From assembly GCA_946614205.1 (NCBI GenBank), contig CAMOGR010000034.1, positions 1 through 7,471 on the forward strand: a stretch of DNA of 7,471 bases. The letters are read 5' to 3'. Each line of letters starts with the position of its first letter. Position 1 is the first letter of the stretch. Under the pieces are notes generated by a model. The model was given only the letters and a program-made list of their open reading frames with translations. It was not told the origin of the DNA and did no database searches. Shown piece by piece: positions 1 through 4,633 of this stretch. This DNA is from an uncultured Bacteroidales bacterium (lineage in GTDB: Bacteria > Bacteroidota > Bacteroidia > Bacteroidales > UBA932). The position numbers and the translations under genes were made by a program.

Positions 1-225
1 GATACGCTGGCCGTGTTGCCGCAGTACCGCAGGCACGGCATCGGCAGGGCGCTTCTTGAAGACGGAATCCGCAAGGGACAATCCCTGGGCTATGGCAGGA
101 TAACACTGGTTGCGGACCATGACATGCCGCACCTGATAAAGCTCTACGAAGAGATTGGCTTCAGGAAGGAGGAAATCCGCCATGCCTTCGGCGTGGATTT
201 CCAGCGGATGGTCTATCAACCCTGA
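1..225 (+). CDS. GNAT family N-acetyltransferase, 5' end outside window
   Basis: The frame is open from base 1 and gives the last 74 residues of a protein whose start lies upstream of the window. The visible part opens with LAVLPQYRRHGIGRALLEDG, the GNAT motif A: a beta strand followed by the Q/R-x-x-G-x-G/A loop that holds the pyrophosphate of acetyl-CoA, then a helix. Further on, LIKLYEEIGFRKEE is the usual motif B region, in which an aromatic residue and the 'Y..GF' turn close the cofactor site. The family transfers an acetyl group from acetyl-CoA to an amine on a small molecule or protein; the substrate-binding N-terminal half is missing, so the substrate cannot be guessed. The GTG at 13 is an internal valine codon, not a start, because the motif A strand already begins before it. 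The family call is secure and the exact role is unknown. Confidence 0.9.
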   Translation, partial: DTLAVLPQYRRHGIGRALLEDGIRKGQSLGYGRITLVADHDMPHLIKLYEEIGFRKEEIRHAFGVDFQRMVYQP

Positions 226-228
226 ACG

Positions 229-257
229 CACTTTTTAGAATCCTTTAACACTTTTTA
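229..257 (+). repeat. direct repeat CACTTTTTA, two copies 20 bases apart
   Basis: CACTTTTTA occurs at 229-237 and again at 249-257, a period of 20 bases (about two helical turns). It lies just upstream of the promoter at 268-299. The sequence is AT-rich and could be an activator site, an UP-like element or only a low-complexity coincidence. Confidence 0.35.
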
Positions 258-267
258 ACAAAATCGG

Positions 268-299
268 TTTGGCGGTCTCAAAAGAGGCCGCTATCTTTG
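268..299 (+). promoter_or_regulatory. Bacteroidota-type promoter (-33 TTTG, -7 TATCTTTG)
   Basis: TTTG at 268-271 is followed after exactly 20 bases by TATCTTTG at 292-299. This matches the known Bacteroidota housekeeping promoter (TTTG, about 19-20 bases, TAnnTTTG). Transcription should start near 303-306 and give a leader of about 35-45 bases before the ATG at 340 or 349. It is the best promoter match in the window. Confidence 0.8.
272..291. repeat. inverted repeat filling the promoter spacer
   Basis: GCGGTCTC (272-279), loop AAAA (280-283) and GAGGCCGC (284-291) form an 8-base stem with one T-G pair (276/287). The dyad begins directly after the -33 TTTG and ends directly before the -7 TATCTTTG, so 8+4+8 bases make up the whole spacer. 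It could be an operator. It could also be a weak terminator for the acetyltransferase gene, as the hairpin is followed by the moderately T-rich TATCTTTGCTCTTGG. Confidence 0.6.
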
Positions 300-339
300 C
301 TCTTGGTTTTGTAAACAACTGATTATTAAATAATTAAAT

Positions 340-567
340 ATGATAATTATGAAAAAGCCAGCTATTATTGATCAAGAAATTGAATTCACTGTTTTTTCTC
401 ACGCAATGATTACTCCACCCATGGAAGTAGAGGACTACACTCCAGATGATCCGGCCGAGTTGATATATGCTTCAGCAATGGATTTTATTACCGAAGGCAG
501 AACTGAGCAAGGAAGGAAATGCTTCGGGACATCATTATCCAAGTTGTCTGCTTCTACGTGGGGCTGA
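340..567 (+). CDS. short protein of unknown function, possibly the front of a broken gene
   Basis: The frame encodes 75 residues, or 72 if the second ATG at 349 (MKKPAII...) is used; the latter looks more natural as a start, but neither has a Shine-Dalgarno sequence. I do not recognise the family. The middle is acidic and proline-containing (PPMEVEDYTPDDPAE), followed by a likely helix LIYASAMDFITEGRTEQGRK that resembles one helix-turn of a Sel1/TPR-type repeat. There is no signal peptide or membrane segment. Codons up to about 515 are AT-rich at the third position, unlike most neighbouring genes. The last dozen residues (FGTSLSKLSASTWG) are low in information and could be out-of-frame sequence after a frameshift. 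The strong promoter at 268-299 points at this gene, which supports expression of at least the N-terminal part. Confidence 0.5.
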   Translation: MIIMKKPAIIDQEIEFTVFSHAMITPPMEVEDYTPDDPAELIYASAMDFITEGRTEQGRKCFGTSLSKLSASTWG

Positions 568-711
568 ACCTGCTCCGCTTTGAACTCCACGACAGCACGA
601 TGTGGAAGCTCTGGATTTTTACCCAAGTGCTTATCACCATCATTCCCGGATCCGGCAGATGTAGTTTTCTACGAGGTGGCATTGTCAAAGGCAGACTCCT
701 TTCTTTATTGA
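519..711 (+). other. possible frameshifted continuation of the 340 gene
   Basis: No single frame is convincingly coding between the stop at 567 and the minus-strand gene ending at 705, but pieces of other frames look protein-like. The frame of the ATG at 519 joins the upstream frame at GGAAGGAAATG and has third positions rich in G and C over about 40 codons (MLRDIIIQVVCFYVGLNLL...). A second frame then reads VEALDFYPSAYHH near 606-644. The original frame reads DPADVVFYEVALSKADSFLY up to a TGA at 709-711. Each change is in the same (-1) direction. This may be a decayed gene or chance. The palindrome CCGGATCCGG at 646-655 also lies here. Confidence 0.25.
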
Positions 712-1373
712 ATTTCCAAAATCTGCTTGCAGGCAGACAGTTCTTGGGACATGGAGTCTTCTATCTGCCGCAAGGAGGCCCGTACGTTCTGCATTCTGGA
801 ATAGAACACATTGAACTCGGTGAGTTCATGGAGATAGCGGACATAGTCGCGCTCCGTAGCTTCCAGGTCGCCGTAGAAGCGGGCGTAGACGTTATCCGCT
901 ACAACGCGCTTCTGGTCAATGACCTGGGAGGAGACTGCCGCATGCTGACGGGCATAGGAGTAAAACTGGTCGATATGTCCGATAAGTTCCACATTGCCGA
1001 TGGTGCTTAGGATTTCGGCTTTATAGGCATCCGCGCCGTTGTCGATATCGGCCTGGACATACTCGGACAGGGAGAGATTCAGGAATGCTGACACCAAATC
1101 ATCACTTACGCGGTCGAGCGTATCGGCCAAAATGGCCAGGTGCAGGCACATGGATGTAGAGTCGATGGCGTCATACAGGTCCTGATACGCATGAAGTTCC
1201 TCGTAGGTCCGGTCCATATTTTCGACTATCTGCTGGGTGAGAAGACGGGCATTCTTCGCCCTTTTTGACGAACTCACCAGGCTGTCAATGCCGAAAGTAA
1301 GAAAAATACCCAATGCCGTTGCCAGGAATCCGGCAAGGAAGGTTGCTATCCAGTTTCTTTTTTCTGCGTTCAT
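705..1373 (-). CDS. membrane-anchored helical protein of unknown function
   Basis: The gene encodes 222 residues. One hydrophobic segment lies near the N-terminus (about residues 8-29, WIATFLAGFLATALGIFLTF) after a short charged MNAEKRN start, followed by a basic stretch (SSSKRAKNAR). This suggests an uncleaved signal anchor. The remaining ~185 residues are almost entirely predicted helix, rich in charged and polar residues, with heptad-like spacing at about 40-70 and 150-220, and contain no catalytic motif I recognise. The layout (short TM anchor plus a long helical soluble part) recalls the DUF6090-like small membrane proteins common in Bacteroidota, but I cannot claim membership. A clear -7 box lies at 1392-1399, so the leader is only about 12-15 bases. 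Its stop at 705-707 meets the decayed-looking region on the other strand. Confidence 0.8.
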   Translation of the reverse strand: MNAEKRNWIATFLAGFLATALGIFLTFGIDSLVSSSKRAKNARLLTQQIVENMDRTYEELHAYQDLYDAIDSTSMCLHLAILADTLDRVSDDLVSAFLNLSLSEYVQADIDNGADAYKAEILSTIGNVELIGHIDQFYSYARQHAAVSSQVIDQKRVVADNVYARFYGDLEATERDYVRYLHELTEFNVFYSRMQNVRASLRQIEDSMSQELSACKQILEIQ

Positions 1374-1391
1374 ATCCCCATTATTTCAATA

Positions 1392-1399
1392 CAAATATA
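1392..1399 (-). promoter_or_regulatory. -7 box TATATTTG for the gene ending at 705
   Basis: On the minus strand the bases read TATATTTG, a full match to TAnnTTTG, about 18 bases before the ATG at 1373. No good -33 TTTG is seen 19-21 bases upstream; the nearest is a weak TTACG around 1421-1425. The position relative to the start supports it. Confidence 0.6.
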
Positions 1400-1442
1400 G
1401 TTATTTTCCCCCGTACATTGCGTAACGGCAGGCTGGCAGTTC

Positions 1443-1455
1443 GTCAATAGTTGAC
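1443..1455. repeat. small perfect dyad GTCAA-TAG-TTGAC
   Basis: Five-base arms around a three-base centre lie between the divergent promoters of the minus gene (start 1373) and the plus transcript (start about 1541). It could be a regulator site, but arms this short can arise by chance. Confidence 0.3.
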
Positions 1456-1528
1456 ACCGGAAATAATCGCCGATGCCTTTTTTGTACCAGACCTGCAGAA
1501 AAATATGGCGGATGTCTTGCAATATATG

Positions 1529-1536
1529 TATATTTG
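1529..1536 (+). promoter_or_regulatory. -7 box TATATTTG for the phosphatase transcript
   Basis: TATATTTG matches TAnnTTTG. The upstream partner is weak (TATGG at 1504-1508, at about the correct spacing). Transcription from here would begin near 1540-1543, so the message would carry the short reading frame at 1560 ahead of the phosphatase. Confidence 0.55.
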
Positions 1537-1559
1537 TAAAACTATATCAGGCAGGCATC

Positions 1560-1673
1560 ATGAGTGATTATCAGCAAATCAAGCTTGAAGATTGCATCCG
1601 GAGCGGAGAGGGCGGAACCGCCGTCTCATATATCCATGAAACGCTCAGTATGCCGGTGGAATATAAAGTATGA
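1560..1673 (+). pseudogene. N-terminal fragment resembling a TIGR02172-type phosphotransferase
   Basis: A 37-residue frame starts at ATG 1560 and its stop overlaps the phosphatase start as ATGA (1670-1673). Its sequence resembles the first residues of the aminoglycoside-phosphotransferase-like kinases of family TIGR02172: an acidic/hydrophobic start (IKLEDCIRS) and then a glycine-rich nucleotide loop GEGGTAVSY (residues 16-24). It ends with VEYKV, where the family has the ATP-binding lysine strand (typically ..LLKVN). The rest of a kinase (catalytic loop, Mg site) is absent, so it cannot be an active enzyme. It sits about 18 bases after the predicted transcription start and may now act as a leader frame that couples translation to the phosphatase. 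The frame is open back to 1473, but that stretch contains the promoter and is unlikely to be translated. The family resemblance is from memory of the motif, not a search. Confidence 0.5.
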
Positions 1674-2545
1674 AACGTATTATTGACTTTTTTATCCCTT
1701 TTCTTGTGTTGGCCGGCTGCTGCTCATCTCCCATAGAAAGAACCCTTGCTTTTGAAGGCATAGAAAATGCCCGGGAGCTTGGCGGCCTGGTGATGCAGGA
1801 CGGCCGGACTGTCCGCGCCGGCAAACTGGTTCGTTCCGCAGAACTCTCCAAGGCCACCGATGCCGATGTCGCCCTTCTGAAAAGCCGTTTCGCCCTCAGC
1901 GATATCTTTGATTTCCGCTTCGAAGAGGAACGCGGCAAGGCCATGGACCGGGAAATCGTGGGCGTGAGGAACACATGGCTCTCCACGCTTCCGCAGGCGT
2001 TTGTTGCCGCTTTTGCGTCAGGCCGCGCCGACACTACGGTTGTGCAGTCCGAGAATCTGCTGGAAACCCTGTCGTCCTATGCTTTCAACCCCAAGGCCCA
2101 GGAGATGGCTCGGAATCTTTATCCGGCCATTGTCCTGGATACCTTGTCGCAGAAACGCTATGGGGAATTCCTCCGTGGCGTGCTGTCCTCTGAAGGCGGG
2201 GTGCTTTGGCACTGCTCCCAGGGGAAGGACCGCTGCGGATTGGGCTCCGCTTTTGTGCTTGCGGCGCTTGGCGCCAGCCGGGAGACCATCGTGGAGGACT
2301 TTGCACTGTCCAATGTCTCCTACGATGCCGCTGTAGATGCCCTGTCGGCCAAAATTGTCGAGAAAGGCGGTGGTGAGGCGGAACTGTCCTTCATTCGCTC
2401 CATGATCGGTGTGAACGTGGAGAACTTTGAGAATACGCTGGATCTGATCGATGCCCGTTACGGCTCCCTCCAGGCCTATCTGGAACAGGCCCTTGGCTTC
2501 ACCGCAGAAGAGCAGGAAAGGATGAAGCGGAAGTATTTGCGTTAG
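1670..2545 (+). CDS. lipoprotein tyrosine-protein phosphatase (Y_phosphatase3 family)
   Basis: The protein has 291 residues. The N-terminus is a lipoprotein signal: KR, a hydrophobic stretch, then the lipobox LAGC with the lipidated cysteine at 17. The mature start CCSSPIER lacks the acidic run that marks surface export in Bacteroides, so a periplasm-facing anchor is more likely. The family signature begins with NARELGG (33-39), followed by GKLVRSAELS (51-60) and DIFDFRFEEER (78-88). The active-site P-loop is HCSQGKDRCG at 181-190, i.e. HC-x5-R with nucleophile Cys182 and Arg188, and the GKDR form is typical of PF13350 enzymes (relatives of MptpB/LipA-type phosphatases). These hydrolyse phosphotyrosine and sometimes phosphoserine/threonine or phosphoinositides; the substrate here is unknown. 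The start overlaps the preceding kinase-like fragment by ATGA, which suggests translational coupling. The gene converges on the carbonic anhydrase gene with a 30-base gap and no obvious terminator. Confidence 0.9.
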   Translation: MKRIIDFFIPFLVLAGCCSSPIERTLAFEGIENARELGGLVMQDGRTVRAGKLVRSAELSKATDADVALLKSRFALSDIFDFRFEEERGKAMDREIVGVRNTWLSTLPQAFVAAFASGRADTTVVQSENLLETLSSYAFNPKAQEMARNLYPAIVLDTLSQKRYGEFLRGVLSSEGGVLWHCSQGKDRCGLGSAFVLAALGASRETIVEDFALSNVSYDAAVDALSAKIVEKGGGEAELSFIRSMIGVNVENFENTLDLIDARYGSLQAYLEQALGFTAEEQERMKRKYLR

Positions 2546-2575
2546 AAGGACTGCGCTGCTCGGAAACGGTGTGCG

Positions 2576-3115
2576 TCATTTCACCTCGGTAAGCTCACCG
2601 GTAGCCGATTCGATGATGAAACCGCGCACGGTGACATCCGCAGGAATCAGCGGATGGTTTACGATGGCGCAGACAGTATTCCGGACGGATTCTTCCGTGT
2701 CGTGGAAGCCTTCCAGCCAATCATTCAGGTCTACATCGGAGCGCTCCAGCTCTGATGCCGGGATGCCCCGTTCAAGCATTTCTTCCTTGAAATGCCCGAA
2801 GCTCATGTGGCACGCGCCGCAGGTGGTATGCGCCACGACCATGATTTCATTGACGCCAAGCTCGTATACGGCCACGATGAGGCTGCGCATGGCGGAGTCC
2901 CACGGCGTAGGAATTACGGCCCCCGCGTTTTTGATAATCTTGGCGTCGCCGTTTTTCAGGCCCAGAGCGTCCTGCAGGAGGACGGAGAGGCGAGTGTCCA
3001 TGCAACTCAGAACGGCAAGTTTCTTGTCCGGATACTTGTCTGTAACATGCTTCTCAAAGCTTTTGGAAGCCACATATTCGCGGTTGAACGCGAGAACCTG
3101 GTCGATGTTGCTCAT
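2576..3115 (-). CDS. beta-class carbonic anhydrase
   Basis: The protein has 179 residues, a normal length for a short bacterial beta-carbonic anhydrase. It hydrates CO2 to bicarbonate using zinc, supplying bicarbonate for carboxylations and helping pH balance in the cytoplasm. The zinc ligands are visible: Cys38 in the signature CMDTR (38-42), and His96 and Cys99 in AHTTCGAC (95-102). Asp40 and Arg42 form the usual catalytic dyad. IIKNAGAVIP (60-69) and the helix AMRSLIVAVYELGV (75-88) are also typical. There is no signal peptide. The second position after the zinc histidine is Thr, where Asp is common (HTDCG), a minor variation. The C-terminal VRGFIIESATGELTEV is the conserved last strand. 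The gene is divergent from the operon at 3214. A partial -7 match, TAACTTTA, lies on the minus strand at 3166-3173, without a good -33 partner. Confidence 0.95.
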   Translation of the reverse strand: MSNIDQVLAFNREYVASKSFEKHVTDKYPDKKLAVLSCMDTRLSVLLQDALGLKNGDAKIIKNAGAVIPTPWDSAMRSLIVAVYELGVNEIMVVAHTTCGACHMSFGHFKEEMLERGIPASELERSDVDLNDWLEGFHDTEESVRNTVCAIVNHPLIPADVTVRGFIIESATGELTEVK

Positions 3116-3184
3116 AATTCTGTCTGATTATACATGCCCTTTCCTGATTGGGGGCAAAGGGTTCGTAAAGTTACAAAAAATAGC

Positions 3185-3192
3185 TAACTTCG
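3185..3192 (+). promoter_or_regulatory. probable -7 box TAACTTCG for the 3214 operon
   Basis: TAACTTCG matches TAnnTTTG at all but one position and stands about 22 bases before the ATG at 3214. The 20-base spacing upstream gives only a partial -33 (GTTCG, 3161-3165). The same TTCG variant appears in the better-supported promoter at 4113-4120. Confidence 0.45.
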
Positions 3193-3213
3193 CGTCCTAA
3201 ACCGCGCATAGGC

Positions 3214-3618
3214 ATGAAGAAAGATCTGATGAGGTTCGAACACACGCACCGTCCGGGCTTTTGGCTCGGTTTTATCGACTTCTTTACGGCGGGGCTTTTC
3301 TTCCTGTTTTACATGCCGCTGGGCGGCCTGCAGGACGAACTTGACAATGTCCTTGGCCGACGGACGCAGAGGTATTGGCAGGTGTACCTGCTTGGGATTC
3401 CGACGGCGTTCATCTATCCTCTCATCTGGATGTCGCGGATTGCCGGGGAACTGAAGGACAAGGCAGTCGATATGGGCATAGAAGGCCCCTATACCTCATG
3501 GTGGCACATGTTCGGCTGGAACATCTTCGGACTTCCGCTCATGGGGCCCGCCATAGCCACATGGCGGTTTTTCGACACCCTGGGCAAAATCGAAGACAAG
3601 CTTAACGAAATGCAATAG
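3214..3618 (+). CDS. DUF4234-like small membrane protein
   Basis: The protein has 134 residues with three hydrophobic segments, at about 16-38 (FWLGFIDFFTAGLFFLFYMPLGG), 57-76 (VYLLGIPTAFIYPLIWMSRIA) and 97-118 (WWHMFGWNIFGLPLMGPAIATWRF). The pattern of helix, YPLIWxxxxAxEL, and a final helix followed by a charged amphipathic tail (DTLGKIEDKLNEMQ) resembles DUF4234 membrane proteins of Firmicutes and Bacteroidota, whose function is unknown. No catalytic or transport motif is seen, and there is no cleavable signal. It is the first gene of a tight operon: the next start is only 3 bases after its TAG. A near-consensus -7 box at 3185-3192 would give a leader of about 15-18 bases. The family assignment is by pattern only. 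Confidence 0.8.
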   Translation: MKKDLMRFEHTHRPGFWLGFIDFFTAGLFFLFYMPLGGLQDELDNVLGRRTQRYWQVYLLGIPTAFIYPLIWMSRIAGELKDKAVDMGIEGPYTSWWHMFGWNIFGLPLMGPAIATWRFFDTLGKIEDKLNEMQ

Positions 3619-3621
3619 GCC

Positions 3622-3807
3622 ATGGATCATCTTCCTTTATCCGACATACCCATGCTGGTGTCGAGCATCAACTTCCTCCTCAGGGACGAAGAGTTCGACA
3701 ACCTGGACCAGATTTGCTACTGCTTCGGCATCGGGAGGGACGAGATGGACCGCATCCTCGCAAGTGAGGGTTATGCTTACAGGGAAGACCTTAACTGCGT
3801 GAAATGA
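3622..3807 (+). CDS. DUF4250 domain-containing protein
   Basis: At 61 residues the protein is nearly all one DUF4250 domain (PF14056). The typical features are present: the LPLSDIPMLVSSINFLLRD start (in the family, 'LPxDPxILLSxVNxKLRD'), a middle helix ('xSLxxLCxxxxI', here NLDQICYCFGI, 27-37), and the closing 'L...GYxYxxxxNxFK' seen as ILASEGYAYREDLNCVK. The family is found in Bacteroidota and Firmicutes and has no known function; the arrangement of short helices could be a small nucleic-acid- or protein-binding fold, but that is inference. The start is 3 bases after the stop of the membrane protein, and the stop overlaps the next start as ATGA, so the three genes are probably translated from one message. 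Confidence 0.85.
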   Translation: MDHLPLSDIPMLVSSINFLLRDEEFDNLDQICYCFGIGRDEMDRILASEGYAYREDLNCVK

Positions 3808-4070
3808 GCGCCATCGACAGAAATATCATCGAGCTGGCCTATGCTTTTTTCCATCAGAAAGCGAAGGTTTACAGGTATTCGTCATCGGAGCGTGAGAAGG
3901 ACCATATAGAGGATGTAATTACCTCATACATAAACACCATGTCGCCGCTTCTCTATGCCTTGCTGTCAGATGGCAATGATGCCTATCTCAAGGAACACTG
4001 CACTTTCGGGGAACAGCTTGAAGATGCCATTGCCAAGATGGAGCGCTTGCTGGATGAGAGCGGAGAATGA
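3804..4070 (+). CDS. 88-residue helical protein of unknown function
   Basis: The start codon overlaps the stop of the DUF4250 gene (ATGA at 3804-3807), a strong sign of translational coupling and of a real gene. The protein is soluble and predicted to be mostly helix: DRNIIELAYAFFHQKAKVYRY (5-25), a polar turn SSSEREKDH, IEDVITSYINTMSPLLYALL (35-54), and an acidic C-terminal helix EQLEDAIAKMERLLDESGE. There is no signal peptide, membrane segment or catalytic motif, and I do not recognise the family. Its only contextual clue is operon membership with the DUF4234-like and DUF4250 proteins. A near copy of its first 17 bases follows its own stop codon (see the repeat at 4067). Confidence 0.8.
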   Translation: MSAIDRNIIELAYAFFHQKAKVYRYSSSEREKDHIEDVITSYINTMSPLLYALLSDGNDAYLKEHCTFGEQLEDAIAKMERLLDESGE

Positions 4071-4085
4071 GCGCCGGATCGACAG
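4067..4085 (+). repeat. imperfect repeat of the start of the 3804 gene
   Basis: The first 17 bases of the preceding gene, ATGAGCGCC + ATCGACAG (3804-3820), occur again at 4067-4085 with GG inserted between the two parts. Both copies overlap an upstream stop codon as ATGA. The second copy opens a frame of only 14 codons (MSAGSTGTWRYAGI), so it is not a functional gene copy. Confidence 0.55.
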
Positions 4086-4088
4086 GAA

Positions 4089-4120
4089 CTTGGCGATATG
4101 CCGGAATATAAGTATCTTCG
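4089..4120 (+). promoter_or_regulatory. promoter of the exonuclease gene (CTTG, TATCTTCG)
   Basis: CTTGG at 4089-4093 and TATCTTCG at 4113-4120 are separated by exactly 20 bases, as in the promoter at 268-299. Each element has one deviation from consensus. Transcription should start near 4124-4127, leaving about 9-12 bases before the ATG at 4136. Confidence 0.6.
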
Positions 4121-4135
4121 TGCCGATATAACAAT

Positions 4136-4633
4136 ATGACGGATTTTGCAGCTATCGATTTCGAGACGGCCAACGAGCAACCGTGCAGCGTATGCAGCGT
4201 GGGCGTAGTGATTGTCCGGGGCGGGGAAGTGGTGGACACGTTCTACAGCCTGATTCACCCTGAGCCGGAGTACTACCAGTGGTTCTGCCAGCGGGTTCAC
4301 GGGCTGTCTGCGGAAGATACGGAGGACGCGCCGGTGTTTCCTGATGTCTGGGCCAGGATTGCACCCAGGATTGAGGGCCTGCCGCTGGTGGCCCACAATG
4401 CCCGGTTCGACGAAGGCTGCCTAAAAGCCGTGTTCCGGGTGTATCAGATGGACTATCCGGATTATGTGTTTTACGATACGCTGGCGGCATCCCGCCGGCA
4501 CTATGGACACCGGCTTCCCAATCATCAGCTGCAGACTGTGGCGGCCGCTTGCGGGTATGACCTGACGCGGCATCACCATGCGCTGGCCGATGCCGAAGCG
4601 TGTGCGGCGATAGCGGTCAAACTGCTGCCTTAG
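4136..4633 (+). CDS. DnaQ-like 3'-5' exonuclease (DEDDh family)
   Basis: The protein has 165 residues and is essentially a bare exonuclease domain. All four metal-binding acids and the general base are in place: Exo I is AIDFETA with Asp8 and Glu10, Exo II is HNARFDEG with Asp92, and Exo III is HHHALADAEA with His148 and Asp152. VHGLSAEDTEDAP (54-66) is the standard segment between Exo I and II. Such enzymes remove nucleotides from 3' ends of DNA or RNA in the cytoplasm; the protein may be a proofreading subunit, a repair nuclease or an RNA-trimming enzyme, and the domain alone cannot decide. No helicase, GIY-YIG or BRCT partner domain is fused. It has its own promoter with a very short leader and ends inside the 3' end of dinB, overlapping it by 17 bases on the opposite strand. 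Confidence 0.92.
   Translation: MTDFAAIDFETANEQPCSVCSVGVVIVRGGEVVDTFYSLIHPEPEYYQWFCQRVHGLSAEDTEDAPVFPDVWARIAPRIEGLPLVAHNARFDEGCLKAVFRVYQMDYPDYVFYDTLAASRRHYGHRLPNHQLQTVAAACGYDLTRHHHALADAEACAAIAVKLLP

Noticed and set aside
646..655. Palindrome CCGGATCCGG
   Set aside because: It has no loop and no neighbouring promoter or second copy; a 10-base palindrome in GC-rich DNA is not notable alone.
661..672. GTAG TTTT CTAC hairpin as a terminator
   Set aside because: A four-base stem without a following T-run is too weak to call.
519..1010. 163-codon open frame on the plus strand
   Set aside because: Most of it is antisense to the well-supported minus gene at 705-1373 and shows no family motif. Only its first ~60 codons are discussed as a possible frameshift piece.
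1473..1559. Upstream extension of the 37-codon frame to an ATG at 1473
   Set aside because: The extension would translate across the -7 box at 1529-1536 and adds a cysteine-rich, unrecognisable N-terminus ahead of a natural-looking MSDYQQIKLED start.
3127..3132. TATAAT on the minus strand before the carbonic anhydrase gene
   Set aside because: It is an E. coli-type -10 box, not the Bacteroidota -7 type, has no matching upstream element and would put the start only a few bases from the ATG.
2571..3200. 209-codon open frame on the plus strand
   Set aside because: It is antisense to the carbonic anhydrase gene, whose zinc ligands and signature are intact; the translation is serine/arginine-rich and looks like a shadow frame.
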